DNA of 5,111 bases from Quadrisphaera sp. (lineage in GTDB: Bacteria; Actinomycetota; Actinomycetes; Actinomycetales; Quadrisphaeraceae), in assembly GCA_029258695.1 (NCBI GenBank), contig JARIBR010000325.1, positions 1-5,111 on the forward strand, written 5' to 3'. A model generated the notes under the pieces. It ran no database searches and was not told the origin of the DNA. It worked only from the letters and a program-made list of their open reading frames with translations. The position numbers and the translations under genes are program-made. Position 1 is the first letter of the stretch; the number at the start of each line of letters is the position of its first letter. Below, one piece after another: positions 1 through 5,111 of the stretch.

Positions 1-427
1 GCTGGTGCCCACGCTCATGGCACCGCTCGCGGTGGTGCGCGCGTCGCAGGACCCGCGCTCCGCGCTGCCGCCCGCCGTGGTGGACAAGGCCAAGGCCGTC
101 GTCGACGTCCACCACGCCGCGGTGGCCAGGGCCTTCGAGGCGGGAGTCCCGATCGCGATGGGCACCGACGCCGGGGTCGGCCCGCACGGCGCGAACCTCG
201 AGGAGCTGCACCTCATGACGCAGATCGGGATGTCGCTGCCCCAGGCCCTGCGGGCGGCCACCTGCGACGCCGGGTCCTTCATCGGGCCGGAGGGCTACGG
301 GCGCCTGTCCGAGGGGGCCGCCGGGGACGCGGTGGTGCTGGACACCCGGTTGACCGCGACAGCCCAGCTGGTCGACCTCGACCAGCGGATCGTCGCCGTC
401 TACCAGGACGGCGTCTCCCAGCTCTAG
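1..427 (+). CDS. Metal-dependent amidohydrolase, C-terminal part (5' end outside window)
   Basis: About 141 residues of the C-terminal part of an amidohydrolase-superfamily enzyme are visible, reading in frame from base 2 to a TAG stop. The key mark is GTDAG at visible residues 54-58 (bases 161-175), where the Asp is the conserved metal ligand and catalytic base at the end of a TIM-barrel strand. It is followed by PHGANLEELHLM and then GMSLPQALRAAT, the usual pattern of imidazolonepropionase- or prolidase-like members in which a helix leads into the closing beta-sandwich. The tail GRLSEGAAGDAVVLD is the typical end-domain segment. Family members hydrolyse C-N bonds in cyclic amides, imidazolones or Xaa-Pro-type peptides. 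The substrate cannot be read from this fragment, and the N-terminal HxH metal motif lies outside the window. The gene ends 36 bp before a membrane protein on the same strand, which suggests an operon coupling uptake and hydrolysis. Confidence 0.88.
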   Translation, partial: LVPTLMAPLAVVRASQDPRSALPPAVVDKAKAVVDVHHAAVARAFEAGVPIAMGTDAGVGPHGANLEELHLMTQIGMSLPQALRAATCDAGSFIGPEGYGRLSEGAAGDAVVLDTRLTATAQLVDLDQRIVAVYQDGVSQL

Positions 428-450
428 CCCCACGCACGCCCGTCTCGACC

Positions 451-456
451 GAAGGG
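451..456 (+). promoter_or_regulatory. Ribosome binding site of the membrane transporter gene
   Basis: GAAGGG lies 7 nt upstream of the GTG at 464. It is a good Shine-Dalgarno match inside the 36-bp gap after the amidohydrolase stop. It supports GTG 464 as the start rather than a later internal codon. No separate promoter is evident in this short gap. Confidence 0.6.
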
Positions 457-463
457 CCGCCCC

Positions 464-1723
464 GTGTTCACCACCGCCGTCTCCGCGACCGTCGCCCTGC
501 TGGCCATCATCGCCGTCGCCGAGGTCGTCTCGATCCTGTCCAGGGCGTGGATCCCGACGATGCTCACGGCGATCCTGCTGTTCCTCGTGCTGATGTGGAC
601 CGGGGTGGTGCCGTCCGAGGTGTTCACCACGTCCGGCTTCGGCGCCATCGCGAGCTTCCTGGTGCCCGCGGCGATCGTGCACATGGGCACGATGATCCCG
701 CTCTCGCGGATCAGGGAGCAGTGGAAGGGCATCGCCATCGGGGTGGCCGGGGTGCTCGGCATCGTCGCCCTGGTCCTGGGGATCGTCTCGCTGCTCTACG
801 ACTACGAGACCGCCGTGGCCGGCACCGGCACCGCGGCCGGCGGCATCATCGCCTTTCTCATCACCAGCGACGCGCTCGAGCAGATCGGCCGCACCGACCT
901 CGTCGTCATCCCCGCCCTCGTCCTCGCGCTCCAGAGCCTGGTGGGGATGCCCATCGCCAACACGATGCTGCGCAAGTACGTCGTCAAGCAGATGAGCGCC
1001 GGGGTGTACGAGGCCCCGGCACGCGCCCCGGAGCTCGTCGCAACCAGGGTCGGCAGCACCTCGACGCCTCGGAGAGCGGACCTGGTCGACCCGGACGGCG
1101 TCGGCGTGGCCGAGGTCCCGCTGACCGCCGAGCCCGCCGGCCCCGTGGCCCGCACGCTGATCCCGGCCCGGCTCCAGGTGGGCTCGTTCCTCATCGCGCT
1201 CGTCTTCGTGTTCGCCTGGGCCGCCATCGCGCTGGGCGAGCTCACCGGGATCAACGCCGGGGTGTGGGCCCTGCTGCTCGGCCTGGGCGGACGCGCCGTC
1301 GGGATCCTCCCGGATGCCACCCTGCTCAAGGCCAACGCCTTCGGCTTCGTGATGCCGGTCATCATCATGGTGGTGCTCGGCTCGATGGCCTCCGCGAGCT
1401 GGGCCTCCGTGGTCGCTTCGTTCGTCCCGGCGATGGCCGTGCTGCTCGCTGCGGTCGCCGGCATCGTCGTGTTCGCCGGGCTGATGTCACGCCTGGTCGG
1501 CTGGGACGTGCTGAAGGGCCTGCCCGTGGGGCTGACCGCGCTGTTCGGCTTCCCCGCCGACTACATGCTCTGCCAGGAGATCAGCCGATCGCTCGGGCGG
1601 GACGAGCGCGAGGAGGCGGCGATCATGGACGACATCTACACGCCCATGCTCATCGGCGGCTTCACCACCGTGACGCTGTCCTCCGTCGTCGTCGCGTCGA
1701 TCCTCGTGTCCACCCTGGTGTGA
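464..1723 (+). CDS. Polytopic membrane protein, putative transporter paired with amidohydrolase
   Basis: This 419-residue integral membrane protein starts at GTG and is preceded by GAAGGG. By eye it has about 10-12 hydrophobic segments in two halves. The first half includes residues 5-24, 32-48, 58-78, 89-112, 118-138 and 147-165. The second includes 237-258, 263-283, 293-308, 317-342 and 395-417. A polar, charged loop at about 170-232 separates them, as in many inverted-repeat secondary transporters. Conserved-looking stretches are IVHMGTMIPLSRIREQWKGI (71-90), the Gly-rich GTGTAAGGIIAFLITSDAL (120-138) and GFPADYMLCQEIS (362-374), followed by a Glu/Arg-rich loop and PMLIGGFTTVTLSSVVVA. From memory, these resemble an unnamed family of roughly 400-residue membrane proteins common in Firmicutes, often listed as hypothetical or loosely as Na+/glutamate symporter-like. 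Being just behind an amidohydrolase suggests import of that enzyme's substrate or export of its product. The substrate and coupling ion are unknown. Membrane location is firm; transport is inferred. Confidence 0.85.
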   Translation: MFTTAVSATVALLAIIAVAEVVSILSRAWIPTMLTAILLFLVLMWTGVVPSEVFTTSGFGAIASFLVPAAIVHMGTMIPLSRIREQWKGIAIGVAGVLGIVALVLGIVSLLYDYETAVAGTGTAAGGIIAFLITSDALEQIGRTDLVVIPALVLALQSLVGMPIANTMLRKYVVKQMSAGVYEAPARAPELVATRVGSTSTPRRADLVDPDGVGVAEVPLTAEPAGPVARTLIPARLQVGSFLIALVFVFAWAAIALGELTGINAGVWALLLGLGGRAVGILPDATLLKANAFGFVMPVIIMVVLGSMASASWASVVASFVPAMAVLLAAVAGIVVFAGLMSRLVGWDVLKGLPVGLTALFGFPADYMLCQEISRSLGRDEREEAAIMDDIYTPMLIGGFTTVTLSSVVVASILVSTLV

Positions 1724-1821
1724 CGCCGCACCCCGCGCGTCTCTCGTCCACCCGTGCCCACGCCCTGGCTGAGGCGCTCCACCAGCCCCTCCCCGTCTGA
1801 ACGCCGCCCCGCCTTGGGGAC

Positions 1822-1855
1822 CACGGCCGCGGGGTCAGTGACCGCTCAGGCCGTG
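1822..1855. terminator. Nested hairpin between convergent genes, possible bidirectional terminator
   Basis: The outer arms CACGGCC (1822-1828) and GGCCGTG (1849-1855) pair perfectly over 7 bp. Inside them, GC (1829-1830) pairs with GC (1844-1845), and GGTC (1833-1836) pairs with GACC (1840-1843) around an AGT loop. Only GG and TCA are left as bulges. The structure lies about 100 bp after the transporter stop and covers the last codons and stop of the convergent SDR gene. No U-tract follows on either strand, which is common for actinobacterial terminators. Termination is inferred from position and structure. A smaller hairpin, CCCC-GCCTT-GGGG (1807-1819), lies just before it. The rest of the gap (1724-1806) shows nothing recognisable. 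Confidence 0.4.
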
Positions 1856-2586
1856 CGCCGTGACGCGAGCCAGTCCGCGAAGCGGGGGCCGACGACCTCG
1901 ACCTCGTCCCCGGGGACGAGCGCGCCACCACGGAACGCCCGCCCCAGGGTGCCGGGTATCGGCAGCGGCACGGCCCGGATGCCGCGCGTCGGCAGCTGCG
2001 CCGTCATGTCCCACAGCGTCATGACCTCCGGACCGGCGACCTCGACGACCTTCCTTTGGCGGGCGCCGGTCGCGCACTCGGCCACCACGCCGGCGACGGC
2101 GTCCAGCGCCACCGGCTTGATGGTCATCGGCGGGACGAACGCGAGGGGCCCGAGCCTCAGGCGCTCGAGGCTCTGGCCGGGGAACTCGAACCACTGCGTC
2201 GAGCGCACGATGGTCAGGCGCTCGCTCTCTTCCCGTGCGACCTGCTCCTGGGCGGTCTTCCCCGCGTAGTAACCGAAGCCCTGGACCTCGGGGAGGCTGC
2301 AGCCCACGATGGACAGCAGCACGTGCCGTGCCCCGGACGCGCGCACCGCAGACGCGACGACGCGGGTCGAGCCGGTGAAGAACTTCGTGGCGGCCTTCCG
2401 GCTGAAGGTGGAGTGCCCGGTGGCCTCCACCACCACATCCGCGCCGCTCAGGCGCGTGGTCGCGTCGTCGCGGAGGACGTCGAACCCGTTCGAGCGGGAC
2501 AGCAGCTCGGCCTCCGCCCCGCGCTCGACGAGCGCCCGGGTGATGGCGAGCCCGGACGCCCCTCCTCCGATGACGGCGACGTGCAT
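1846..2586 (-). CDS. NmrA-like atypical short-chain dehydrogenase / NAD(P)-binding protein
   Basis: This 246-residue single-domain Rossmann protein is about full length for the family. It opens with beta strand MHVAVI and a Gly-rich nucleotide loop GGGASGLA (7-14). Next come ADVVVEATGHST (49-60), VRASGARHVLLSIVG (81-95) and FGYYAGKTAQEQV (104-116), where the YYxxK pattern matches the active-site Tyr/Lys region. TIVRSTQWFEF (125-135) corresponds to the family's 'TILRATQFHEF' segment. The C-terminal half (KPVALDAVAGVVAE, then EVAGPEVMTLWDM) is the usual cap region of NmrA/atypical SDR proteins. These proteins bind NAD(P)H and act as reductases or redox sensors on mostly unknown substrates in the cytoplasm. 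The ATG at 2584-2586 is supported by GGGGGG at 2594-2599, 7 nt upstream. The gene lies 56 bp after the small membrane protein on the same strand and converges on the transporter. The Gly-rich loop reads GxGxxG rather than the usual TGATGxxG. Confidence 0.85.
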   Translation of the reverse strand: MHVAVIGGGASGLAITRALVERGAEAELLSRSNGFDVLRDDATTRLSGADVVVEATGHSTFSRKAATKFFTGSTRVVASAVRASGARHVLLSIVGCSLPEVQGFGYYAGKTAQEQVAREESERLTIVRSTQWFEFPGQSLERLRLGPLAFVPPMTIKPVALDAVAGVVAECATGARQRKVVEVAGPEVMTLWDMTAQLPTRGIRAVPLPIPGTLGRAFRGGALVPGDEVEVVGPRFADWLASRRTA

Positions 2587-2642
2587 GGTGGTGCCCCCCG
2601 GTGCTGGACGATCATGGACGCTCCGTCACTGCAGGGCGAGCG

Positions 2643-2855
2643 CTACGGGCCGCCACCGGAGGCCGGGACGTGCGGCTTCGAGAGCAGGGCGCCGATAGCC
2701 AGGGCCAGCGCGAGGCAGCTCAGTGCCACGAAGACCCAGGAGCTCACCCCACCGTCTGGGCCGAACAGCGGTGGGACGAGCAGGACCAGCGCACCGCCCG
2801 ACACGGCCAGCCCGAGGATGCAGACCACGAAGGGCCACGTCCTCGTCATCATCAC
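2643..2855 (-). CDS. Small two-helix membrane protein, unknown function
   Basis: This 70-residue ORF is not recognised as a named family. It has two hydrophobic stretches, about residues 8-30 (PFVVCILGLAVSGGALVLLV) and 39-58 (SWVFVALSCLALALAIGALL). A short loop FGPDGGVS joins them and a polar tail SKPHVPASGGGP follows. The pattern predicts a helical hairpin in the cytoplasmic membrane. Third codon positions are almost all G or C, which supports real coding over the longer overlapping frames. The start is uncertain: GTG (2853-2855) is followed directly by ATG (2850-2852) and ATG (2847-2849), and no clear Shine-Dalgarno sequence precedes any of them. The gene may share a transcript with the SDR gene 56 bp downstream, but no functional link is visible. 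Confidence 0.6.
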   Translation of the reverse strand: MMMTRTWPFVVCILGLAVSGGALVLLVPPLFGPDGGVSSWVFVALSCLALALAIGALLSKPHVPASGGGP

Positions 2856-2896
2856 ATCGCGTGGTCGGCGCCAACCCCCTCGGTGGGGTCGTCGTC

Positions 2897-2902
2897 AGCC
2901 TA
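2897..2902 (-). promoter_or_regulatory. Possible -10 element for the small membrane protein/SDR genes
   Basis: On the minus strand TAGGCT fits the TANNNT consensus of actinobacterial -10 boxes. It lies about 42 nt upstream of the GTG at 2855. The hexamer 17 nt further upstream (GTGAGG) matches the -35 consensus poorly. A promoter is expected here, because the upstream operon seems to end about 80 bp earlier, but the sequence match alone is weak. Confidence 0.25.
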
Positions 2903-2929
2903 GCGATCCATCAGGGCCCCTCACGGGAA

Positions 2930-2949
2930 CCGCGGTGCCGGTGCCGCGG
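2930..2949 (-). terminator. Possible terminator hairpin after the HD/152-residue gene pair
   Basis: CCGCGG (2930-2935) and CCGCGG (2944-2949) pair as a 6-bp all-GC stem with an 8-nt loop. The hairpin begins about 30 nt beyond the TGA of the 152-residue gene on the minus strand. There is no U-tract, so this is only a candidate. The 124-bp gap around it (2856-2979) otherwise holds only the possible -10 element nearby. Confidence 0.3.
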
Positions 2950-2979
2950 CCCGCCGGCGCTGTCGACGTCGTGGACCCG

Positions 2980-3438
2980 TCAGCGCGGTCGGTCGTGCGC
3001 GCCACCGGGCTCGACGACGTGGGTCCAGCTGGACCAGGGGTAGCGGTCGGGGGTCGCGGGCACGGGTGTCTCCCCGGCGTCGAGGCGCCGTTCCTCCTCG
3101 CGGGCCGTCGGACTGATCGCGTCGATGGCCGCCCCGGCGATGTCGTCGAGGCGGTCGCTGACGCGGTCTCCGTCGACGGTCATCGTCAAGGACCGCACCC
3201 GGCGCCCGTCGAGGGGTGCGCCCCGCTGCTCGGTGCCCCACTGGTCGACGAGGTCCGCCCCGTCGACCGCGTCGCTCCAGGCGACCGGCCCGAGCGTGGC
3301 GACGGGCGCGGCGGAGGCCACGGCAGCGCGGACCGCTCGGGCGACCCGGTCCTCCTCGCGCGGGCGGACCAGGACGTCCAGCCCCACCAGCACCCGGGGA
3401 CCGGCAGACCACCCTGCGTCGCCGGGCGCCGGCGTCAC
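2980..3438 (-). CDS. Uncharacterised soluble protein coupled to HD-domain gene
   Basis: I do not recognise this 152-residue protein. The GTG start at 3436-3438 shares four bases (GTGA) with the HD gene's TGA stop. No convincing Shine-Dalgarno sequence precedes it, which points to translation by reinitiation from the HD gene. There is no signal peptide or membrane segment. It is rich in Asp, Glu and Arg, with five Trp. A strand-like RVLVGLDVLV (15-24) is followed by a helix REEDRVARAVRAAVASA (27-43). Later RRVRSLTMTVDGD (79-91) is followed by a helix DRLDDIAGAAIDAI (95-108). Two strand-helix units would fit a small alpha/beta, perhaps ferredoxin-like, fold, but this is inference. The tail (DRYPWSSWTHVVEP) is Pro/Trp-rich. 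An open frame continues upstream to 4146 through the HD gene, but that part is a shadow. The tight coupling suggests it acts with the HD protein. Confidence 0.72.
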   Translation of the reverse strand: MTPAPGDAGWSAGPRVLVGLDVLVRPREEDRVARAVRAAVASAAPVATLGPVAWSDAVDGADLVDQWGTEQRGAPLDGRRVRSLTMTVDGDRVSDRLDDIAGAAIDAISPTAREEERRLDAGETPVPATPDRYPWSSWTHVVEPGGAHDRPR

Positions 3439-4073
3439 TCGGGCCACGCGGAGCTGCGGACCACCTCGACGAAGTCCGCCCGCTCGAAACCGGGGACGAA
3501 GTGCGCGAGGACGTCGTCGTTCATCGTCCCGAAGGTCGTGTCCGGGCGCTCCCTCATGCCCTCGGTGAAGGCCTTCAGGATCTGGTTCTTGAAGTCGGGA
3601 CGCTCGTGGGCGGCGACCACCGCGGCCCGGTCGGCGTCGTCGATCTCGTCGAGGCCGAGGCCCAGGACGTCGGTCTCGACGCCGGCGCTCACCAGCGCGG
3701 TCTCCGGCTCGAGGTGCTCGGGGACGCCCGGCGTCGTGTGCAGCGCGATGCCCAGCCACACCCGACGGGCCTCCTCGGGGGTGCGCCCGTGGTCGAGCAC
3801 GAAGTCCCGCGCGAGGTCGGCCCCGTCGACCTCGAAGCGCTGGTCGGTGCGCCGGAACTTCTCCACCAGTCCGAGGTCGTGGAACAGCGCCCCGACGTAG
3901 AGCAGCTCGGGATCGGCCTCCAGGCCGCGGCGGCGACCCTTCAAGGCACCGAAGAGGAACACCCGGCGGGAGTGGTGGAACAGCAGCGGCGGCGCTTCGG
4001 AGCGCACGAGGTCGGTGGCCTCGCGCACCAGTGCGGTGTCGGGGATCGTGATCCCCGCGATGGTCTCGGCCAT
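3435..4073 (-). CDS. HD-domain metal-dependent hydrolase, cyanamide hydratase-like
   Basis: This 212-residue cytoplasmic protein is of the HD superfamily. HHSRRVFLFG (33-42) supplies the first His, probably H34. PELLYVGALFHDLGLVEKF (55-73) carries the signature HD pair H65-D66. RFEVDGADLARDFVLDHG (79-96) follows, then VWLGIALHTTPG (105-116) and ALVSAGVETDVLGLGLDEI (126-144), where D135 is a likely last metal ligand. The RFEVDGA and IALHTTPG segments are typical of the subfamily around fungal cyanamide hydratase (Cah, yeast Ddi2/Ddi3), which hydrates cyanamide to urea. Most bacterial relatives are uncharacterised, so the substrate here is not established. The ATG at 4071-4073 has GGGAGA (4078-4083) 4 nt upstream, a clear start. 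The stop overlaps the next gene as GTGA. An inverted repeat sits in codons 6-11. The MetE-like gene ends 108 bp upstream on the same strand. Confidence 0.87.
   Translation of the reverse strand: MAETIAGITIPDTALVREATDLVRSEAPPLLFHHSRRVFLFGALKGRRRGLEADPELLYVGALFHDLGLVEKFRRTDQRFEVDGADLARDFVLDHGRTPEEARRVWLGIALHTTPGVPEHLEPETALVSAGVETDVLGLGLDEIDDADRAAVVAAHERPDFKNQILKAFTEGMRERPDTTFGTMNDDVLAHFVPGFERADFVEVVRSSAWPE
4040..4057. repeat. 8-bp inverted repeat inside the start of the HD gene
   Basis: CGGGGATC (4040-4047) and GATCCCCG (4050-4057) are perfect reverse complements separated by GT. The repeat covers codons 6-11 of the HD gene, starting 16 nt after its ATG. In mRNA it could form a strong stem of about 7 bp with a 4-nt loop. 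As DNA it could be a dyad operator. Function is unproven. Confidence 0.45.
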
Positions 4074-4077
4074 GTCG

Positions 4078-4083
4078 TCTCCC
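4078..4083 (-). promoter_or_regulatory. Ribosome binding site of the HD-domain gene
   Basis: On the minus strand GGGAGA stands 4 nt before the ATG at 4071-4073. It fixes the HD start and argues against using the open frame that extends upstream to 4146 in another phase. Confidence 0.6.
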
Positions 4084-4121
4084 GGTCAGGTCGTCGTCGC
4101 GCGTGAGCAGGTCGTCCGCGG

Positions 4122-4127
4122 ATGCTA
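4122..4127 (-). promoter_or_regulatory. Possible -10 element upstream of the HD gene
   Basis: TAGCAT on the minus strand fits TANNNT. It lies in the 108-bp gap after the MetE-like stop and would give a leader of about 40 nt before the HD ATG. No good -35 box is seen 15-19 nt upstream. It is recorded because the gap is wide enough for the HD pair to have its own promoter. Confidence 0.25.
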
Positions 4128-4132
4128 CGGCC

Positions 4133-4177
4133 CCGGCGACCAGCACCGCCCGGGCCGAGCCTCAGCCGGCGACCAGC
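4133..4177. repeat. 12-bp direct repeat between MetE-like and HD genes
   Basis: CCGGCGACCAGC occurs at 4133-4144 and again at 4166-4177, 33 bp from start to start (about three helical turns). Both copies lie in the non-coding gap downstream of the MetE-like stop and upstream of the possible HD promoter. This could be paired protein-binding sites or a chance repeat in GC-rich sequence. Confidence 0.35.
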
Positions 4178-4181
4178 GCGA

Positions 4182-5111
4182 TCAGCCCGCGCCGGCGGCG
4201 TCCGTCAGCGCGTCGGCGGCTCGGCGCAGCGCCGCGAGCGCCTCGCGGGCCGCCCGGGCTGAGCCCTGCGCCGCGTCGGGGGCCACGAGCACCACGTCGC
4301 CGAGCCGGTCCACGTCCATCCCGAGGCGCCGCCACGGCGCCACCAGCGCCTCGACGACCTCGGCGGGTGAGCCCGGCGCGGGCGTGACCCACAGCCGCGA
4401 CCCGCCCTCCTGGGCGTGCGCGAGCGCCTCCCAGCCCTCGGCGCCGAGCGCTGCGACGCGCGGCAGGTCCACGCTGATCCCGTCGGCGCCGGCGGTGCGC
4501 AGGTCGGCGAGCAGCGCGCTGGCGCCGGGCGCCGGGCCCTCGTCTGCCTCGCGGGCCAGCGGCACGGCGACCGCGACGGAGGCCCCGGCGCCGTGCACGG
4601 CGTCGACGACCGTGCCGAGACCCTCGCGGACCACGTGGGCCTCCACGGGGGGCAGGCGACCCCAGCCGCTGGCGCGCGGCACCCGTCCGCCGAGGACGGC
4701 GAGGAGGTCCGGCTCGTCGAGGACCACCGCCACCTGGGCGCCGGGCACCAGGCGCGCCACGTCGGCGACGTGGTGCGCGACTCCCTCGGCCAGCGAGGCC
4801 ACGAGGTCCCCCGCGGCGCCGGGGTCCACCGCGGCTCGCTCCCCGCGGGGCAACCACAGCGACCCGGCGAGGGTCCACGGCCCGAGGCAGCGCACCACGA
4901 GCGGTCCGGTCAGCCCGTCGGCGGCCTCGGCGAGGGCGTCGAGGTCCGAGCGCAGGTACCCCGACGCCCGGTTGACGTCTCGCCCTGGGCGGTCCGTCAA
5001 GCGCCACCCGACGGGCTGGAGGTCGACGGGGACGTCCACGAGCAGCGCCGCGGTGCGTCCCACGGCGTCAGCCCCGGGGCCGCGGGCGGGCAGGTGCGGC
5101 AGGAACGGCAG
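4182..5111 (-). CDS. MetE-like (B12-independent methionine synthase family) protein, N-terminus outside window
   Basis: 309 C-terminal residues are visible, reading from the window edge to TGA. They begin LPFLPHLPARGPGADAVGRTAALLVD, a near-signature opening of the roughly 340-residue actinobacterial 'methionine synthase' family, of which I recall Rv3015c as a member. Only about 25-30 residues should be missing. GPLVVRCLGPWTLAGSLWLP (visible 69-88), AVVLDEPDLLAVLGGRVPRASG (128-149) and AGADGISVDLPRV (207-219) follow family order in a TIM-barrel like the C-terminal domain of MetE. The expected zinc-ligand segments look changed. Where a His/Cys motif is expected the chain reads SVAVAVPLA, and near the end VLVAPDAAQGSA stands where a Cys-containing segment (like TPTCGLAG) is usual. 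The only Cys visible is in VVRCLGPW. Real methionine synthesis is therefore doubtful, and these short proteins lack the MetE N-terminal half anyway. In many actinobacteria this gene lies near mnmA and ligA; here an HD gene follows instead. Confidence 0.85.
   Translation of the reverse strand: MPFLPHLPARGPGADAVGRTAALLVDVPVDLQPVGWRLTDRPGRDVNRASGYLRSDLDALAEAADGLTGPLVVRCLGPWTLAGSLWLPRGERAAVDPGAAGDLVASLAEGVAHHVADVARLVPGAQVAVVLDEPDLLAVLGGRVPRASGWGRLPPVEAHVVREGLGTVVDAVHGAGASVAVAVPLAREADEGPAPGASALLADLRTAGADGISVDLPRVAALGAEGWEALAHAQEGGSRLWVTPAPGSPAEVVEALVAPWRRLGMDVDRLGDVVLVAPDAAQGSARAAREALAALRRAADALTDAAGAG

Noticed and set aside
802..1464. A 220-residue minus-strand frame opposite the transporter
   Set aside because: Ser/Thr/Ala-rich shadow with no recognisable domain, fully inside a confident gene.
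547..1800. A 417-residue open frame on the + strand overlapping the transporter
   Set aside because: The translation is dominated by Arg, His, Asp and Gly, the usual +1 shadow of a hydrophobic GC-rich gene. The 464-1723 frame gives a coherent membrane protein.
1636..1824. A short minus-strand frame across the transporter end and convergent gap
   Set aside because: No start signal or domain. It overlaps the transporter C-terminus and the composition is that of a shadow.
2056..3900. A 614-residue open frame on the + strand
   Set aside because: It runs antisense through the SDR gene, the small membrane gene and the HD pair. Its translation is low-complexity Arg/Gly/Pro/Ala text with no domain. 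Long stop-free antisense frames are expected at this GC content.
3439..4146. N-terminal extension of the 152-residue protein through the HD gene
   Set aside because: The extension is in the HD gene's shadow frame and is Arg/Gly/Pro-rich. The GTGA junction at 3435-3438 gives a natural start.
4162..5007. A 281-residue minus-strand frame overlapping the MetE-like gene
   Set aside because: Arg/Gly/Pro-rich low-complexity product. The neighbouring frame carries the family motifs without interruption. I also considered whether it held a frameshifted zinc-site segment and saw no Cys/His motif in it.

Overview
The window is very GC-rich, with third codon positions almost all G or C, and reads as the chromosome of an actinobacterium. 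The MetE-like family at the right edge and the GTG starts fit this. I cannot name a genus. Apart from the two genes cut by the window edges, the genes look intact. I see no RNA gene, CRISPR array, insertion sequence or phage gene.

Left block (1-1723, + strand): the C-terminal end of a metal-dependent amidohydrolase is followed 36 bp later by a complete polytopic membrane protein. The spacing and a good ribosome binding site suggest one transcript, perhaps for uptake and hydrolysis of one substrate, possibly a peptide- or amide-like compound. The substrate is not visible in the sequence. A convergent gap (1724-1845) follows, ending in a nested hairpin that may terminate transcription from both sides.

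Right block (1846-5111, - strand), in transcription order from the right edge: (a) a MetE-like 'methionine synthase' family protein whose start lies outside the window and which appears to lack the zinc-ligand Cys/His residues; (b) a 212-residue HD-domain protein related to cyanamide hydratases; (c) an unrecognised 152-residue soluble protein whose GTG start overlaps the HD stop as GTGA; then, after a possible terminator hairpin, (d) a 70-residue protein with two membrane segments and (e) an NmrA-like atypical short-chain dehydrogenase. The HD gene and the 152-residue gene are almost certainly translationally coupled. The MetE-like gene may feed into them, or they may use a weak promoter in the 108-bp gap.

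No obviously new multi-gene system stands out. The best leads are the coupled HD/unknown pair, the apparent zinc-site loss in the MetE-like protein, and the little-studied transporter beside an amidohydrolase. All family assignments are by eye from motifs; no database search was run.
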